64,000 bases of DNA from Ostreiculturibacter nitratireducens (GTDB lineage Bacteria > Pseudomonadota > Alphaproteobacteria > Rhodobacterales > Rhodobacteraceae), in the NCBI RefSeq assembly GCF_032670585.1, contig NZ_JAVQHL010000003.1, positions 418,157 through 482,156 of the forward strand, written 5' to 3'. Positions 33,546-53,411 of the stretch are shown here, piece after piece. The position numbers and the translations under genes were made by a program. Each line of letters begins with the position of its first letter. The first letter of the stretch is position 1. The notes below the pieces were generated by a model. The model worked only from the letters and a program-made list of their open reading frames with translations, had not been told where the DNA came from and did not search any database.

Positions 33546-34382
33546 TTAACGCCCCTTCTTCGCGCTGCGCGAGCGGACGATGTACTTGTCCGTCGACTTG
33601 TTCTTCCGGGTCTTGTTGCCCTTGGTGCCCTTGCCCCACGGGGTGACCGGGTGACGGCCGCCCGAGGTGCGGCCTTCACCGCCGCCGTGCGGGTGGTCGA
33701 TCGGGTTCATGGCAACGCCGCGGACGGTCGGGCGGATGCCCTTGTGACGCATGCGGCCGGCCTTGCCGAAGTTCTGGTTCGAGTTGTCGGGGTTCGACAC
33801 CGCGCCGATCGTCGCCATGCATTCCTGGCGGACCATGCGAAGTTCGCCCGAGGACAGGCGGATCTGGGCGTAGCCGCCGTCACGGCCGACGAACTGGGCA
33901 TAGGTGCCCGCGGCGCGCGCCAGCTGACCACCCTTGCCGGGCTTCAGCTCGACGTTGTGCACGATCGTGCCGATCGGCATGCCCGAGAACGGCATCGCGT
34001 TGCCCGGCTTCACGTCGGTCTTGGCGCCGGCGACGACCTGGTCACCAACGGCCAGACGCTGGGGCGCCAGGATGTAGGACTGTTCGCCGTCCTGATACTT
34101 CACGAGCGCGATGAAGGCGGTCCGGTTCGGGTCATATTCGATCCGCTCGACGGTCGCCGGCACATCGAACTTGCGCCGCTTGAAATCCACCACGCGGTAG
34201 AGGCGCTTCGCCCCGCCGCCCTTGTGCCACATCGTGACGCGCCCGGTATTGTTCCGGCCGCCCGTCTTGGTCAAACCCTCGGTGAGGGCCTTGACCGGGC
34301 GTCCTTTCCAAAGCTCCGAACGGTCGATCAGAACCAGCCCACGCTGGCCCGGCGTCGTCGGTTTGTACGACTTGAGTGCCAT
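33546..34382 (-). CDS. rplB: 50S ribosomal protein L2
   Basis: A 278-residue protein needed for subunit association and peptidyl transfer. MALKSYKPTTPGQRG, the KGGGAKRLYRVVDFKRRKFD core and the catalytic-histidine loop AMNPIDHPHGGGEGR are present. It is preceded by a 117-base gap with a GC-rich hairpin after rplW. Confidence 0.98.
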   Translation of the reverse strand: MALKSYKPTTPGQRGLVLIDRSELWKGRPVKALTEGLTKTGGRNNTGRVTMWHKGGGAKRLYRVVDFKRRKFDVPATVERIEYDPNRTAFIALVKYQDGEQSYILAPQRLAVGDQVVAGAKTDVKPGNAMPFSGMPIGTIVHNVELKPGKGGQLARAAGTYAQFVGRDGGYAQIRLSSGELRMVRQECMATIGAVSNPDNSNQNFGKAGRMRHKGIRPTVRGVAMNPIDHPHGGGEGRTSGGRHPVTPWGKGTKGNKTRKNKSTDKYIVRSRSAKKGR

Positions 34383-34458
34383 GCTTTCTGTCTTCCGTTG
34401 CCTTGGACCAGAGGTCCGTTCCGTCCTGGGCCCGAAGGCCCGCTCTTCAAAAGATCAA

Positions 34459-34481
34459 GCGGCCCCGGAACCCGGGGCCGC
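34459..34481 (-). terminator. Hairpin between rplW and rplB
   Basis: A 10-bp perfect stem (34459-34468 with 34472-34481) with a 3-base loop, followed leftward by ttgatctttt. A possible attenuator within the S10 unit. Confidence 0.5.
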
Positions 34482-34499
34482 GAGATTCGGCGCCTTCTA

Positions 34500-34796
34500 T
34501 CAAAGTCCCGTGGAGACGTCGATAGTGTTCCCCTCTTCGAGGGTCACATAGGCCTTCTTCACGTCGCTCCGCACGCCGGGACGGCCGCGGAACTTCTTCG
34601 TCTTGCCCTTGGTGACGACGGTGTTGACCGCTTTCACCTTCACGCCGAAGAGGGTCTCCACCGCTTCCTTGATCTGGGGCTTCGAAGCGTCCTTCGCCAC
34701 CTGGAAGACAACCGCGTTGGCCTCGGAGGCCATGGTCGCCTTTTCGGTGATGATCGGCTTCACGATCACGTCGTAGTGTTCCGGTTTCGCGCTCAT
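34500..34796 (-). CDS. rplW: 50S ribosomal protein L23
   Basis: A 98-residue exit-site protein that docks trigger factor and SRP. HYDVIVKPIITEKATM, the KPQIKEAVETLFGVKVKAVN helix and KGKTKKFRGRPG are typical. Its start overlaps the rplD stop by four bases. Confidence 0.97.
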   Translation of the reverse strand: MSAKPEHYDVIVKPIITEKATMASEANAVVFQVAKDASKPQIKEAVETLFGVKVKAVNTVVTKGKTKKFRGRPGVRSDVKKAYVTLEEGNTIDVSTGL

Positions 34797-35413
34797 TTCA
34801 GACGAGCCTCCAGAGCTTCCACACCCGCCTTCGTGATCACGAGCGTGTCACGCTTGAGGATGTCGTAGACGTTGGCGCCCATCGACGGCAGCACATCGAT
34901 GCCCTCGATGTTGCGGGCGGCGCGGGCGAAGTTCTCGTTCACGTCCGAACCGTCGATGATGAGGACGCGCTTCCAGCCCAGCTCCTTCGCCGCCTTGGCG
35001 AGGATCGAGGTCTTGGCTTCCTTCATCTCGATCGAGTCGAGGATGACGAGGTTCCCGGTCGCGGCCTTCGACGACAGAGCATGCTTCAGACCGAGCGCCC
35101 GGAACTTCTTGGGCAGGTCATGCGCATGGCTCCGCGGCGTCGGGCCCTTGTAGGTACCGCCGTGACGGAAGATCGGAGCGCCCTTGTCACCGTGACGTGC
35201 GCCACCGGTGCCCTTCTGGCGGTAGATCTTCTTCGTCGAGTAGCTGACCTCCGACCGGCCCTTGACCTTGTGGGTCCCGGCCTGGGCGCGGGCACGCTGC
35301 CAGCGCACCACGCGGTGCAGGATGTCGGCGCGCGGCTCCAGCCCGAAGATCTCGTCGTCGAGATCGATCGAGCCCGCCTTCTTGGCGTCGAGCTTGATCA
35401 CATCAGCCTTCAT
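34793..35413 (-). CDS. rplD: 50S ribosomal protein L4
   Basis: A 206-residue protein. The tunnel loop GTGGARHGDKGAPIFRHGG and the HDLPKKFRALGLKHALSSK segment are typical. In E. coli L4 also represses the S10 operon; no equivalent leader was recognised here. It overlaps rplC by 11 bases and rplW by four. Confidence 0.97.
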   Translation of the reverse strand: MKADVIKLDAKKAGSIDLDDEIFGLEPRADILHRVVRWQRARAQAGTHKVKGRSEVSYSTKKIYRQKGTGGARHGDKGAPIFRHGGTYKGPTPRSHAHDLPKKFRALGLKHALSSKAATGNLVILDSIEMKEAKTSILAKAAKELGWKRVLIIDGSDVNENFARAARNIEGIDVLPSMGANVYDILKRDTLVITKAGVEALEARLK

Positions 35414-36251
35414 TGCTCTCGTCTCCTTCAGACGCCTCGGACGCCGCAGCCGCTTCGGCCTCGGCAGCGGCGATCGCCGCCTGTTCCGCCTCGGCAGCAG
35501 CCTTGCGAGCCGCTTCCTCTTCCGCCGCCGCAGCAGCCGCAGCCGCCTCGGCCGCCTTGCGGGCCTCTTCAGCCGCAGACTTCAGCGCAGCCGGCAGGAT
35601 GACGTTGTCGGGCACCGGCTTCTTGACGGCGTCCTTGATCGTGACCCAGCCACCCTTGGTGCCCGGAACCGAACCCTTGACCATGATCAGGCCGCGGTCG
35701 GCATCGGTGCGCACAACCTGGAGGTTCTGCGTGGTGACACGGACGGCGCCGAGATGGCCAGCCATCTTCTTGCCCTTGAACACCTTGCCGGGGTCCTGGC
35801 ACTGGCCGGTCGAACCGTGCGAGCGGTGGCTGATCGACACGCCGTGCGAGGCGCGCAGACCGCCGAAGTTGTGCCGCTTCATTGCACCCGCGAAGCCCTT
35901 ACCCGTCGAGGTGCCGGCGATGTCCACGAACTGACCTTCGAAGTAGTGGTCAGCCGTGATCTCTTCGCCCACACCGATCAGGTTCTCGGGGCTCACCCGG
36001 AACTCGGCGATCTTGCGCTTGGGCGCCACGTTCGCTTTCGCGAAATGGCCGCGCATTGCCGCGGTGGTCCGCTTGGCCTTGGCCGCGCCGGCGCCGAGCT
36101 GAACGGCGGTGTAGCCGTCCTTCTCAGCCGTGCGCTGCGCCACGACCTGCAGGTTGTCGAGTTGAAGAACGGTCACCGGAACCTGGCGGCCGTCTTCCAT
36201 GAACAGCCGGGTCATGCCCAGCTTCTTTGCGATCACTCCGGAGCGCAGCAT
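35403..36251 (-). CDS. rplC: 50S ribosomal protein L3 with long Ala/Glu-rich tail
   Basis: A 282-residue L3; the core (1-221) contains GTSTGKGFAGAMKRHNFGG and SHGSTGQCQDPGKVFKGKK, including the glutamine (Q150) that PrmB methylates. Residues 222-282 form an extra Ala/Glu-rich tail, predicted helical, with AAEAAAAAAAAEEEAARKAA, ending in a short acidic segment. E. coli L3 (209 residues) lacks it. It overlaps rplD by 11 bases. Confidence 0.97.
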   Translation of the reverse strand: MLRSGVIAKKLGMTRLFMEDGRQVPVTVLQLDNLQVVAQRTAEKDGYTAVQLGAGAAKAKRTTAAMRGHFAKANVAPKRKIAEFRVSPENLIGVGEEITADHYFEGQFVDIAGTSTGKGFAGAMKRHNFGGLRASHGVSISHRSHGSTGQCQDPGKVFKGKKMAGHLGAVRVTTQNLQVVRTDADRGLIMVKGSVPGTKGGWVTIKDAVKKPVPDNVILPAALKSAAEEARKAAEAAAAAAAAEEEAARKAAAEAEQAAIAAAEAEAAAASEASEGDESNEG

Positions 36252-36264
36252 CTTCTTGCCCTCC

Positions 36265-36573
36265 TCAGACCTTGATCTCGACGTCCACGCCCGCGGCGAG
36301 GTCGAGCTTCATCAGCGCGTCCACGGTCTGGGGCGTCGGGTCGACGATGTCGAGCAGCCGCTTGTGCGTGCGGATTTCCCACTGGTCGCGCGACTTCTTG
36401 TCGATGTGCGGACCACGCAGAACGGTGAACTTCTCGATCTTGTTCGGCAGCGGGATCGGCCCGCGAACCTGCGCGCCGGTCCGCTTGGCCGTGTTGACGA
36501 TCTCCTGCGTGCTGGCGTCCAGTACGCGGTAATCGAAGGCCTTCAGCCGGATGCGAATGTTTTGACCTTGCAT
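36265..36573 (-). CDS. rpsJ: 30S ribosomal protein S10
   Basis: A 102-residue protein, also NusE in antitermination complexes. IRIRLKAFDYRVLDASTQEI, RGPIPLPNKIEKFTVLRGPH and IRTHKRLLDI are diagnostic. It follows tuf by 73 bases, so str and S10 genes are joined with no visible terminator between them. Confidence 0.98.
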   Translation of the reverse strand: MQGQNIRIRLKAFDYRVLDASTQEIVNTAKRTGAQVRGPIPLPNKIEKFTVLRGPHIDKKSRDQWEIRTHKRLLDIVDPTPQTVDALMKLDLAAGVDVEIKV

Positions 36574-36646
36574 TGTGTTGCCTCTTCAAGGCTTGAGGTT
36601 GAGAGGCAGACCGGGCCTCATACCCGGCCTGCTTCGAACCTTGGTC

Positions 36647-37822
<1,176 letters not shown>

Positions 37823-37870
37823 GGTGGCCTCCTGATGTCTCTGAAAGAGGGGGGGCTATGAAGCCCGCCC

Positions 37871-39994
<2,124 letters not shown>

Positions 39995-40012
39995 CTGGGG
40001 CCTTCCTTCCGC

Positions 40013-40483
40013 TTACCAGCGGTAATGGCTGAACGCTTTGTTCGCGTCGGCCATCTTGTGGGTGTCTTCGCGCTTCTTCACGGCGGTGCCACGGTTGTTG
40101 ACCGCGTCGGAGAGTTCGCCGGCGAGGCGCTCTTCCATCGTGTTCTCGTTGCGGTTCTTCGCGGCGGTGATCAGCCAGCGGATCGCAAGGGCTTCACGGC
40201 GCTCGGGACGAACCTCGACCGGAACCTGGTAGGTCGCACCGCCCACACGGCGGGAACGGACCTCGACGGAGGGCTTCACGTTGTCCAGCGCCTCGTGGAA
40301 AACTTCCACCGGCTCGCGCTTCAGACGGGACTGAACCCGGTCAAGCGCGTTGTAGACGATCCGCTCGGCGGTCGACTTCTTGCCGTCGACCATCAGGTTG
40401 TTCATGAACTTCGTCAGAACCCGGTCGCCATACTTGGCGTCGGGCAGGACTTCGCGCTTCTCGGCAGCGTGACGACGGGACAT
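40013..40483 (-). CDS. rpsG: 30S ribosomal protein S7
   Basis: A 156-residue head-assembly protein. MSRRHAAEKREVLPDAKYGD, MNNLMVDGKKSTAERIVYNA and the long C-terminal helix with KREDTHKMADANKAFSHYRW are typical. It lies 18 bases before fusA and 12 after rpsL. Confidence 0.98.
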   Translation of the reverse strand: MSRRHAAEKREVLPDAKYGDRVLTKFMNNLMVDGKKSTAERIVYNALDRVQSRLKREPVEVFHEALDNVKPSVEVRSRRVGGATYQVPVEVRPERREALAIRWLITAAKNRNENTMEERLAGELSDAVNNRGTAVKKREDTHKMADANKAFSHYRW

Positions 40484-40495
40484 TCTCGCCTCTCC

Positions 40496-40867
40496 TTACT
40501 TCGGACGCTTCGCGCCGTATTTCGAACGACGCTGGCGGCGGTCTTTGACGCCCTGCGTATCGAGAACACCGCGGAGGATGTGGTAACGGACGCCCGGAAG
40601 GTCTTTCACCCGGCCGCCACGGATCAGGACAACGGAGTGCTCCTGAAGGTTGTGCTTCTCGCCGGGGATGTAGCTGATCACCTCGTAGCCGTTGGTCAGA
40701 CGCACCTTGGCGACCTTCCGCATGGCCGAGTTCGGCTTCTTCGGCGTCGTGGTGTAGACGCGCGTGCAGACGCCACGCTTCTGCGGGCAGGATTCCAAGT
40801 GCTGCGACTTGGACTTTCGGACGTTCGGCTGCCGCGGCTTGCGGATCAGCTGTTGGATCGTTGGCAT
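40496..40867 (-). CDS. rpsL: 30S ribosomal protein S12
   Basis: A 123-residue decoding-centre protein. MPTIQQLIRKPRQPN sets the ATG at 40867, with GAGGA six bases upstream; an in-frame earlier start would add 33 non-family residues. Lys43 (TPKKPNS) and Lys88 (GGRVKDLPG), the streptomycin-resistance positions, are wild type, as is Asp89, the beta-methylthiolated residue. It is the first gene of the str unit. Confidence 0.98.
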   Translation of the reverse strand: MPTIQQLIRKPRQPNVRKSKSQHLESCPQKRGVCTRVYTTTPKKPNSAMRKVAKVRLTNGYEVISYIPGEKHNLQEHSVVLIRGGRVKDLPGVRYHILRGVLDTQGVKDRRQRRSKYGAKRPK

Positions 40868-40967
40868 GCACGTTCCTCGTGTTGCAACTTCGTCAATACT
40901 CGCACCCGACCGGATGCGCCGCTTCTCGACGGTGCCTTGTGCCTTCACAAAACACCAAAACCGCATT

Positions 40968-40986
40968 CGTCCCCTGCGCGGGGACG
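40968..40986 (-). promoter_or_regulatory. Leader hairpin upstream of rpsL
   Basis: Stem cgtcccc/ggggacg with a 5-base loop, about 100 bases before rpsL. T-rich bases follow but are interrupted, so attenuation is only a possibility. Confidence 0.4.
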
Positions 40987-41090
40987 ACGCGGTGGAATTC
41001 CAGAGGATCGGGGCTTTAGCGCCCGGATCGTGACCACTTCAATTTTGATACCCGAGCAGACATGGATTTCCCCATAGCTCGAGTGGGCGC

Positions 41091-41119
41091 CGTATAGGGG
41101 GAGTCGCGGGGCTTGTCAA
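41091..41119 (-). promoter_or_regulatory. Strong promoter of the str-S10 unit
   Basis: Leftward consensus TTGACA (41119-41114), 17 bases, TATACG (41096-41091). It is the best promoter match in the window and precedes rpsL-rpsG-fusA-tuf-rpsJ. Confidence 0.8.
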
Positions 41120-41246
41120 CAAGGCCGCTCTCTCACTGCGCCCTTGATGGCACAATGGCCGCTTGAGCGCGACAGCCAGGTCCGAGACGTCATCGTTCAC
41201 GCCGAATTCCCCCGCGGACCCAGCGTGGCGATGCCCCAGCGGGCCG

Positions 41247-42164
41247 TCAATCGGCCCCTCGTGCGACGGAAATGGCCGCCGCCGCTGCGGCGCGCTTCGC
41301 CACGGTGCGTTCGCGGTAGAAGGTGTAGATGCCCGTGGCAACGACGATCAGGGCGCCGGCCATCGTCCATCCGCCCGGCAACTGACGGAAGATGAGCCAG
41401 CCAAGGATCAGCGCGAAGACCAGCGCGGTGTAGCGGAACGGGGCAATGACGCCGATTTCGCCAATCCGCATCGCCGCGACGATGAAGAGATAGCCCGCGA
41501 TGAGGAAGACGGACGCAGCCGCGATGGCGGCCGCTTCCCGCAGGCCGACCGGCTCCCAGCCGGAGAAGGGGACGATCAACAGGGCCAGGCCCGTCACGGC
41601 GGTCGCGGCGTGGAAAGCGACGGTCACGGCATTCACCGCAGGCGAGAGCTGGCGCGTGGACAGGTCGCGCACGACCACGATCAGAACGCAAAGGACTCCG
41701 ACCGCCGCCCAGATCGTGAAGCTCTCGGTTCCGGGCTTCACGATCATCATCACGCCGATGAAACCGATGCCGATCGCGAGGATCCGGCGCCAGCCTATCC
41801 TTTCCCGAAAGATTATCGCCGCCGCCAGCGTGATGGCCAGGGGCTGCGACTGCATGATGGCCGAGAGGTTGGCGAGCGGCATGTGCATCAGCGCCGTCAG
41901 GAATGTTACGGTGCTGCCGACTTCAGCCAGCGTTCGGATCGAGATGATCACCGCGTCCCGACGCGGCAGGGCGAACTTCAGCCCGCCGAGATAGCCGGAA
42001 AAGGCCACCAGCAAGGCGATCGTGAGAAGCCCGCGCAGGAAGATCGCCTGGTAGAGGGGCATCGTCGCCGTGACCGCCTTCATGCAGGTGTCGTTCAGCG
42101 TGAAGCCGGCCATGGCGGCCGTCATCATCAGGGATCCACGCATGTTGTCGGACAGGATCTTCAT
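41247..42164 (-). CDS. EamA/DMT family transporter
   Basis: A 305-residue protein with about ten hydrophobic helices in two EamA repeats. The first includes FRERIGWRRILAIGIGFIGV and the second GWLIFRQLPGGWTMAGALIV, the usual repeat ends. The substrate is unknown. The ATG at 42164 is chosen because an upstream in-frame extension runs through the rpoC terminator. It sits between rpoC and rpsL, where alphaproteobacteria often place unrelated genes. Confidence 0.88.
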   Translation of the reverse strand: MKILSDNMRGSLMMTAAMAGFTLNDTCMKAVTATMPLYQAIFLRGLLTIALLVAFSGYLGGLKFALPRRDAVIISIRTLAEVGSTVTFLTALMHMPLANLSAIMQSQPLAITLAAAIIFRERIGWRRILAIGIGFIGVMMIVKPGTESFTIWAAVGVLCVLIVVVRDLSTRQLSPAVNAVTVAFHAATAVTGLALLIVPFSGWEPVGLREAAAIAAASVFLIAGYLFIVAAMRIGEIGVIAPFRYTALVFALILGWLIFRQLPGGWTMAGALIVVATGIYTFYRERTVAKRAAAAAAISVARGAD

Positions 42165-42225
42165 GCAAACGCGCGTAGCACCCGCCAGTTGCATGCGCCA
42201 GAGGTCTTCTGTGCATCCCTGCATG

Positions 42226-42263
42226 CGCAAAACGAGAAGCCCCGCCGTTGCCGGCGGGGCTTC
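42226..42263 (-). terminator. Rho-independent terminator after rpoC
   Basis: A 12-bp perfect stem (42236-42247 with 42252-42263) and a 4-base loop, followed leftward by tcgtttt. It ends the rplJL-rpoBC transcript. Confidence 0.9.
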
Positions 42264-42288
42264 CCCGATCGCTTGTCGTCGGCAGGAC

Positions 42289-46530
<4,242 letters not shown>

Positions 46531-46577
46531 CTTGCGTCCTTCATGTCAGGGGATGGGGAAGTGGGGCGCGGGCGCCC

Positions 46578-50711
<4,134 letters not shown>

Positions 50712-50888
50712 GCTCGTCGTCACCTTTCGTCTCTTCGCGGGGGCGTCCCGTCGGGCCACGGGGCGCGCCGCTTGCGAATGAAGGGAGGGGGTTCCATTCA
50801 TGCGGACCGTCCCACCGGCCCACTCCCGAACCTCGAACCTCACCTTGGGCAGACCCGGACCGCATCCGGGCCTCTCCAAGACAGGTTC

Positions 50889-50919
50889 GGCTGGGCCCGG
50901 ATTTTGCCCGGACCCAGCC
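50889..50919 (-). terminator. Hairpin between rplL and rpoB
   Basis: A 12-bp stem with one G-U pair (50889-50900 with 50908-50919) right after rplL, without a T-run. It matches the place of the rplL-rpoB attenuator/RNase III site known in E. coli. Confidence 0.6.
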
Positions 50920-50943
50920 CTCTTCCACGTCCAGGACGCGGAA

Positions 50944-51324
50944 TTACTTCAGCTCGACCTTGGCGCCAGCCGCTTCGAGCTTCTTCTTGATGTCCTCGGC
51001 TTCGGCCTTCGGCGCGGCTTCTTTCACCTTGCCACCGGCTTCCACGAGGTCTTTGGCTTCTTTCAGGCCAAGACCGGTGATCGCGCGAACTTCCTTGATC
51101 ACGTTGATCTTGTTGGCGCCGGCGTCGGTCAGGACGACGTCGAACTCGGTCTTTTCCTCTTCGGCAGCGGCAGCAGCGCCAGCAGCCGGACCAGCCGCCA
51201 TCATGACAGCGCCGCCAGCGGCGGGCTCGATGCCGTACTTGTCCTTGAGGATGGTTTTCAGTTCCTGCGCTTCGAGGAGCGTCAGGCCGACGATTTCTTC
51301 GGCAAGTTTGTTCAGATCAGCCAT
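50944..51324 (-). CDS. rplL: 50S ribosomal protein L7/L12
   Basis: A 126-residue stalk protein. The N-terminal dimerisation domain (NKLAEEIVGLTLLEAQELK) is joined by an Ala/Gly-rich hinge (about 38-56) to the factor-binding C-terminal domain (KINVIKEVRAITGLGLKEAK). MADLNKL sets the start at 51324 over one three codons earlier. It binds the L10 C-terminal helix. Confidence 0.98.
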   Translation of the reverse strand: MADLNKLAEEIVGLTLLEAQELKTILKDKYGIEPAAGGAVMMAAGPAAGAAAAAEEEKTEFDVVLTDAGANKINVIKEVRAITGLGLKEAKDLVEAGGKVKEAAPKAEAEDIKKKLEAAGAKVELK

Positions 51325-51391
51325 TTTTCTCATCCGTTCTCATATGGTGTTCCAACGTCGAGGTTTCGACCCCCACGAAGGCACTGATTGC

Positions 51392-51907
51392 TCACGCGGC
51401 TTCCCGCTCTTCCAGAGTGGAAAGGATGCCCGCGATGTTCGAAGCAGGTGCGCCAATGGCCCCGGCGATGTTCGAAGCGGGGGCGCCGATGCAGGACACG
51501 ATCTGAGCGATGAGCTCTTCACGCGACGGCATGGCGGCCACGGCTTTGACACCGGCCGGATCCAGCGCCGTATCGCCCATGGCGCCGCCGAGAATCGCGA
51601 ACTTGTCGTTCTTCTTGGCATAGGCGTCCGCGACCTTCGCAGCAGCGACAGGGTCCTCGGAATAGGCGAGTACGGTCATGCCCGTGAGAAGCTGGCCGAT
51701 GCTTTCGCAGGGCTTGCCTTCAAGGGCGATCTTGGCGAGCCTGTTCTTGGCGACGCGGACGGACCCGCCTGCGGCACGCATCTCCGCGCGCAGGTCCTGC
51801 ATCTGAGCAACCGTCATGCCTTCGTAGTGGGCAACCACCACGACGCCAGAGCTTTCGAAGATCTGGCCGAGTTCCTCGACCACTTTCTCTTTCTGGGCTC
51901 TATCCAC
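51392..51907 (-). CDS. rplJ: 50S ribosomal protein L10 with duplicated C-terminal segment
   Basis: A 171-residue stalk base starting at GTG 51907, with GGAG seven bases upstream. The rRNA-binding domain (VVVVAHYEGMTVAQMQDLRA, VRVAKNRLAKIAL) is standard. The C-terminal L12-docking helix has an exact 11-residue tandem repeat, IGAPASNIAG plus one, at 140-150 and 151-161. It is preceded by a 277-base leader that could carry autogenous control. Confidence 0.97.
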   Translation of the reverse strand: MDRAQKEKVVEELGQIFESSGVVVVAHYEGMTVAQMQDLRAEMRAAGGSVRVAKNRLAKIALEGKPCESIGQLLTGMTVLAYSEDPVAAAKVADAYAKKNDKFAILGGAMGDTALDPAGVKAVAAMPSREELIAQIVSCIGAPASNIAGAIGAPASNIAGILSTLEEREAA

Positions 51908-52184
51908 GGTTTCACTCCAAGTGTGGGGGTTTCCCCCCGGCTCAAGTTTGCTCCCGGCCGACCTCCAACTCGGCGGAGGCCGGAAGCGTTCGGGTCCGCG
52001 ATGGTCCCGAGGCCAGATCGCCCGAGGTGAACCCCGGTAATGGTCTCGTTCCCCATCTCAGGCAGGATTTATGGGATCGCTCCCACCCGCCGTCTCGGAC
52101 AGGACGGGGCGTTTCCGCCCCGCCATTCCCAAAGCCCGAAGGCCCGGGGAATTTCATGGGTGGGCGCCGGGCCCACCCGTTCAA
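51908..52184 (-). promoter_or_regulatory. rplJ leader region between rplA and rplJ
   Basis: A 277-base gap without a gene. Stems seen: gggtgggc/gcccaccc (52158-52165 with 52171-52178) directly after rplA and cggggcg/cgccccg (52105-52111 with 52116-52122). Position and structure fit an L10-L12 binding leader, but no kink-turn was identified and no clear promoter was found. Confidence 0.45.
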
Positions 52185-52883
52185 TCAGTTCCCGGTCGCC
52201 GACGCCAAGTCGAGCGACACGCCCGGACCCATGGTCGAGGACAGCGACACCTTCTTGACATAGGTGCCCTTCGCTCCCGAGGGCTTCGCGCGCGAGACGG
52301 CGTCCACGAAGGCGCGGACGTTCTCGGCGAGCTTCGCCTCGTCGAACGAAACCTTGCCGATGCCGGCATGGATGACGCCGGCCTTCTCGACCTTGAACTG
52401 GACTTCGCCGCCCTTCGCCGCCTGAACGGCAGCCGCGACGTCCATGGTCACCGTGCCGACCTTCGGGTTCGGCATCAGGTTGCGCGGGCCCAGCACCTTG
52501 CCCAGACGGCCGACGAGCGGCATCATGTCCGGGGTGGCGATGCAGCGATCGAACTCGATCTTGCCGCCCTGCACGGTTTCCATCAGGTCTTCCGCACCGA
52601 CGATGTCCGCGCCGGCGGCCTTGGCTTCGTCAGCCTTGGCGCCACGGGCGAACACGGCCACGCGCACCGTCTTGCCGGTGCCGTTCGGCAGCGTGACGAC
52701 GCCGCGGACCATCTGGTCGGCGTGACGCGGGTCGACGCCGAGGTTCATCGCGATTTCGAGCGTCTCGTCGAACTTGGCCGCAGCCGTGCTCTTGATCAGC
52801 TTGACGGCTTCCTCGACCGAGAGGTTCGACTTGCCTTCGAAGGCGGCGCGAGCGGCCGCAGTGCGTTTAGCGAGCTTGGCCAT
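52185..52883 (-). CDS. rplA: 50S ribosomal protein L1
   Basis: A 232-residue L1-stalk protein. FDETLEIAMNLGVDPRHADQ, VTLPNGTGKTVRVAVFA and LGPRNLMPNPKVGTVT are diagnostic. In E. coli L1 also represses the L11 operon. It lies three bases after rplK. Confidence 0.98.
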   Translation of the reverse strand: MAKLAKRTAAARAAFEGKSNLSVEEAVKLIKSTAAAKFDETLEIAMNLGVDPRHADQMVRGVVTLPNGTGKTVRVAVFARGAKADEAKAAGADIVGAEDLMETVQGGKIEFDRCIATPDMMPLVGRLGKVLGPRNLMPNPKVGTVTMDVAAAVQAAKGGEVQFKVEKAGVIHAGIGKVSFDEAKLAENVRAFVDAVSRAKPSGAKGTYVKKVSLSSTMGPGVSLDLASATGN

Positions 52884-52886
52884 GTC

Positions 52887-53315
52887 TTACCCCTTCACCT
52901 CGATGCCCATCGAACGGGCCGAGCCGAGGATGATCTGCATTGCAGCCTCGACGTCGTTGGCCGACAGGTCCTTCATCTTGGCTTCGGCGATCTCGCGGAT
53001 CTGAGCCACGGTCACCGCGCCCGCCGTGTCGCGGCCGGGCTTCTTCGAGCCGGACTGCAGCTTGGCGGCCTTCTTGAGGTAGTAGGACGCCGGCGGCGTC
53101 TTCATCTCGAAGGTGAAGGACTTGTCCGCATAGTAGGTGATGATGGTCGGAACCGGCGAGCCGGGCTCCATTTCCTGCGTCTTGGCGTTGAACGCCTTGC
53201 AGAATTCCATGATGTTGATGCCGCGCTGACCCAGCGCCGGACCGATCGGCGGAGACGGGTTTGCCTGCCCCGCTTTGACTTGCAGCTTCAGCTGCCCGAT
53301 TACCTTCTTGGCCAT
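52887..53315 (-). CDS. rplK: 50S ribosomal protein L11
   Basis: A 142-residue GTPase-centre protein. QLKLQVKAGQANPSPPIGPA, GQRGINIMEFCKAFNAKTQE and the C-terminal rRNA-binding KMKDLSANDVEAAMQIILGS are typical. The thiostrepton-site prolines (PSPPIGPALG) are intact. Confidence 0.98.
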   Translation of the reverse strand: MAKKVIGQLKLQVKAGQANPSPPIGPALGQRGINIMEFCKAFNAKTQEMEPGSPVPTIITYYADKSFTFEMKTPPASYYLKKAAKLQSGSKKPGRDTAGAVTVAQIREIAEAKMKDLSANDVEAAMQIILGSARSMGIEVKG

Positions 53316-53372
53316 AAGGGCCTCTCCTTTGTCACCCGCCCCGCGAGGGGCCTTGGTTTAGTGGTCCGGTCC

Positions 53373-53390
53373 GCGGGGCCCAAGCCCCGC
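53373..53390 (-). other. Hairpin between nusG and rplK
   Basis: A 7-bp stem (53373-53379 with 53384-53390) in the 96-base gap, no T-run; a possible L1-regulated leader element or an RNA-processing hairpin. Confidence 0.35.
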
Positions 53391-53411
53391 TCGCCTCCCA
53401 CGGCTCACACG

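Larger units (their letters stand above)
40868..41246. other. 379-base gap holding the str-operon leader
   Basis: No gene. It contains a near-consensus leftward promoter at 41091-41119, then about 217 bases of leader with a 7-bp hairpin at 40968-40986. The part from 41120 to 41246 shows nothing further. Confidence 0.7.
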
